Shown here: positions 21,072 to 22,057 of the stretch, one piece after another
Position numbering within the stretch: position 1 is the first letter of the stretch
Layout: each line of letters opens with the position of its first letter
Assembly: GCA_964518405.1 (NCBI GenBank)
Contig: CAZFGB010000218.1
Coordinates: 1 to 22,057 of the forward strand
Source: VXNE01 sp964518405
Lineage (GTDB): Bacteria; Pseudomonadota; Gammaproteobacteria; Pseudomonadales; Azotimanducaceae
Length of the DNA: 22,057 nt
Direction: 5' to 3'
The notes under the pieces: generated by a model
Told to the model about the DNA's origin: nothing
The model's database searches: none
Seen by the model: only the letters and a program-made list of their open reading frames with translations
Position numbers and translations under genes: made by a program

Positions 21072-22057
21072 CTATGCGCGAGCTTCGATCGCCTTCCTGA
21101 CTTGCCTCAGCACCATGGCGCAGACGCGAGCGATACGAGCGCTCCGAACGGCCAGCTCCGAGTAGCCGATCCGCTCCGTACCGAATTCGTCCAATGGCTC
21201 GTTGTCGATTGCGAATGATCTCGACATGGAGTCGGCGTCAAACATCCAGATACAAGAGATGACGACATTGAAGTCCATCCTCCCGTGCAGATAGCCGTCG
21301 AGGGAAATCCGGTGCCTTATCGTCAACGGATTCTGGTCCGAGAGATCGAACCCCGATCCCACGATGTAGCTGTTCTTCGTGTGTTCCCACCCATCGGGAG
21401 CCAGAACACTCCGGCCTTCGGCACTGGAACCGTTGAACTCAACGGTTGATCTCTCATCAATGCCGCGAAACAGCGTCTTCAGATCGCCGAAGGCGTTTCC
21501 CAACGCTGCCACGATGGGTCGGATGTGTTTGGAATACGCCCCGTCAAGAATGCCGGGATCGGTTTCCGAAGGTTCTGGGACTGTCGTGGCCTGGGCGAAA
21601 GCCGCGATCTCCCGGCCCAACTCGATGCGTTCGAGTGCATCGCTCAACTCGTCGAACGGCACGACCTCCGCAGTACTTCGCGACTGTCGATCCCTGCCTC
21701 CATAGACGACCGCCTTGAGGGCGACGTCAGGAATCGTTTGCGCCACGGCATCAAGGGTCGAAAAAGCATCCGATGGTATGGTTGCGCCAGCCTTCATTTC
21801 GATCGCTACTCGTCCGTCGGCGCCCTCAAGCACCAGGTCGCACTCCAGTCCGCGACTGTCCCGGAAGAAGGATAGATTCGCCGAACGCCCTCTGTTCAAT
21901 CGGTATTTCAGCGCTTCGACGACGACCATGTTCTCGAACAGCGCGCCCCGTAACGGATGTGTGGCTATCTGATCGGCACCCTCGATTCCGATGAGGTGCG
22001 CAGCGAGCCCCACGTCGTAGAAGTACAGCTTGGGCGACTTTATTAGCCGCTTGCGGA
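21072..22057 (-). CDS. DUF4143-type protein C-terminal part with an extra C-terminal domain (5' end outside window)
   Basis: The frame is open to the window edge and reads RKRLIKSPKLYFYDVGLAAHL from 22055, so the GTG at 22013 is not the true start and the gene continues upstream. The first 110 visible residues are the end of the DUF4143 domain: HPLRGALFENMVVVEALKY, FFRDSRGLECDLVLEG and VAIEMKAG, a PD-(D/E)XK-like Asp/Glu-Lys pattern. After about residue 145 a further 180 residues follow (HIRPIVAALGNAFGDLKTLF, GWEHTKNSYIVGSGFDL, MDFNVVISCIWMFD, FAIDNEP, then a basic helix) that are not part of the usual family and that I do not recognise. Whether an ATPase domain is present lies outside the window. 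Confidence 0.78.
   Translation of the reverse strand, partial: RKRLIKSPKLYFYDVGLAAHLIGIEGADQIATHPLRGALFENMVVVEALKYRLNRGRSANLSFFRDSRGLECDLVLEGADGRVAIEMKAGATIPSDAFSTLDAVAQTIPDVALKAVVYGGRDRQSRSTAEVVPFDELSDALERIELGREIAAFAQATTVPEPSETDPGILDGAYSKHIRPIVAALGNAFGDLKTLFRGIDERSTVEFNGSSAEGRSVLAPDGWEHTKNSYIVGSGFDLSDQNPLTIRHRISLDGYLHGRMDFNVVISCIWMFDADSMSRSFAIDNEPLDEFGTERIGYSELAVRSARIARVCAMVLRQVRKAIEARA

Noticed and set aside
1..22057. CRISPR array, tRNA, rRNA or complete insertion sequence
   Set aside because: No spaced direct repeats, cloverleaf, rRNA core sequence or transposase motif was seen on either strand.

Overview
The window is 22 kb of GC-rich DNA (above 60% G+C by eye) with compact, operon-like genes, typical of a proteobacterial chromosome. 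The mix of phytanoyl-CoA-dioxygenase-like (PhyH) enzymes, Gfo/Idh/MocA oxidoreductases, an enolase-superfamily enzyme, class III CoA-transferases, crotonases, DUF4143 ATPases and a YoeB remnant resembles uncultured marine or sponge-associated Proteobacteria. That placement is inference: there is no rRNA or other marker gene.

Layout. (1) 1-9.3 kb is a catabolic accessory region. It holds a mandelate-racemase-group dehydratase (116-1231), a broken SAM methyltransferase (1286-1761, -), and an acetoacetate-decarboxylase-like gene (1821-2717, -) closed by a textbook terminator. A + strand operon follows: two tandem Gfo/Idh/MocA paralogs and a PhyH dioxygenase (2947-6137). Then come a DUF1640-like coiled-coil membrane protein (6181-6549, -), a second PhyH (6674-7684, -) divergent from a third Gfo/Idh/MocA paralog (7916-9067, +), and a decapitated YoeB/Txe toxin remnant (9068-9262). 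(2) 9.3-15.5 kb is one - strand block transcribed in the order ammonium transporter, membrane pseudokinase with PEGA repeats, and two paralogous exported proteins built on a roughly 38-residue helical periodicity. One of the two ends in a coiled coil and a TonB-like C-terminal domain. (3) 15.9-18.4 kb holds two class III CoA-transferase subunits overlapping by 4 nt; only the first-transcribed keeps the catalytic Asp. (4) 18.5-22 kb has a truncated DUF4143 ATPase, two crotonase-family genes and the C-terminal part of another DUF4143-type protein running off the window edge.

How the genes may work together. The oxidoreductase/dioxygenase/dehydratase set looks like a duplicated module for oxidising a sugar-like or other small organic substrate. 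The CoA-transferase pair and two crotonases fit acyl-CoA catabolism. The Amt-pseudokinase-helical-repeat block is the best candidate for an undescribed system. A kinase fold that appears catalytically dead is joined through one membrane span to periplasmic PEGA domains, is start/stop coupled to an exported repeat protein, and lies directly downstream of an ammonium channel. Several remnants (methyltransferase, toxin, ATPase) show ongoing gene decay and recombination around these modules.
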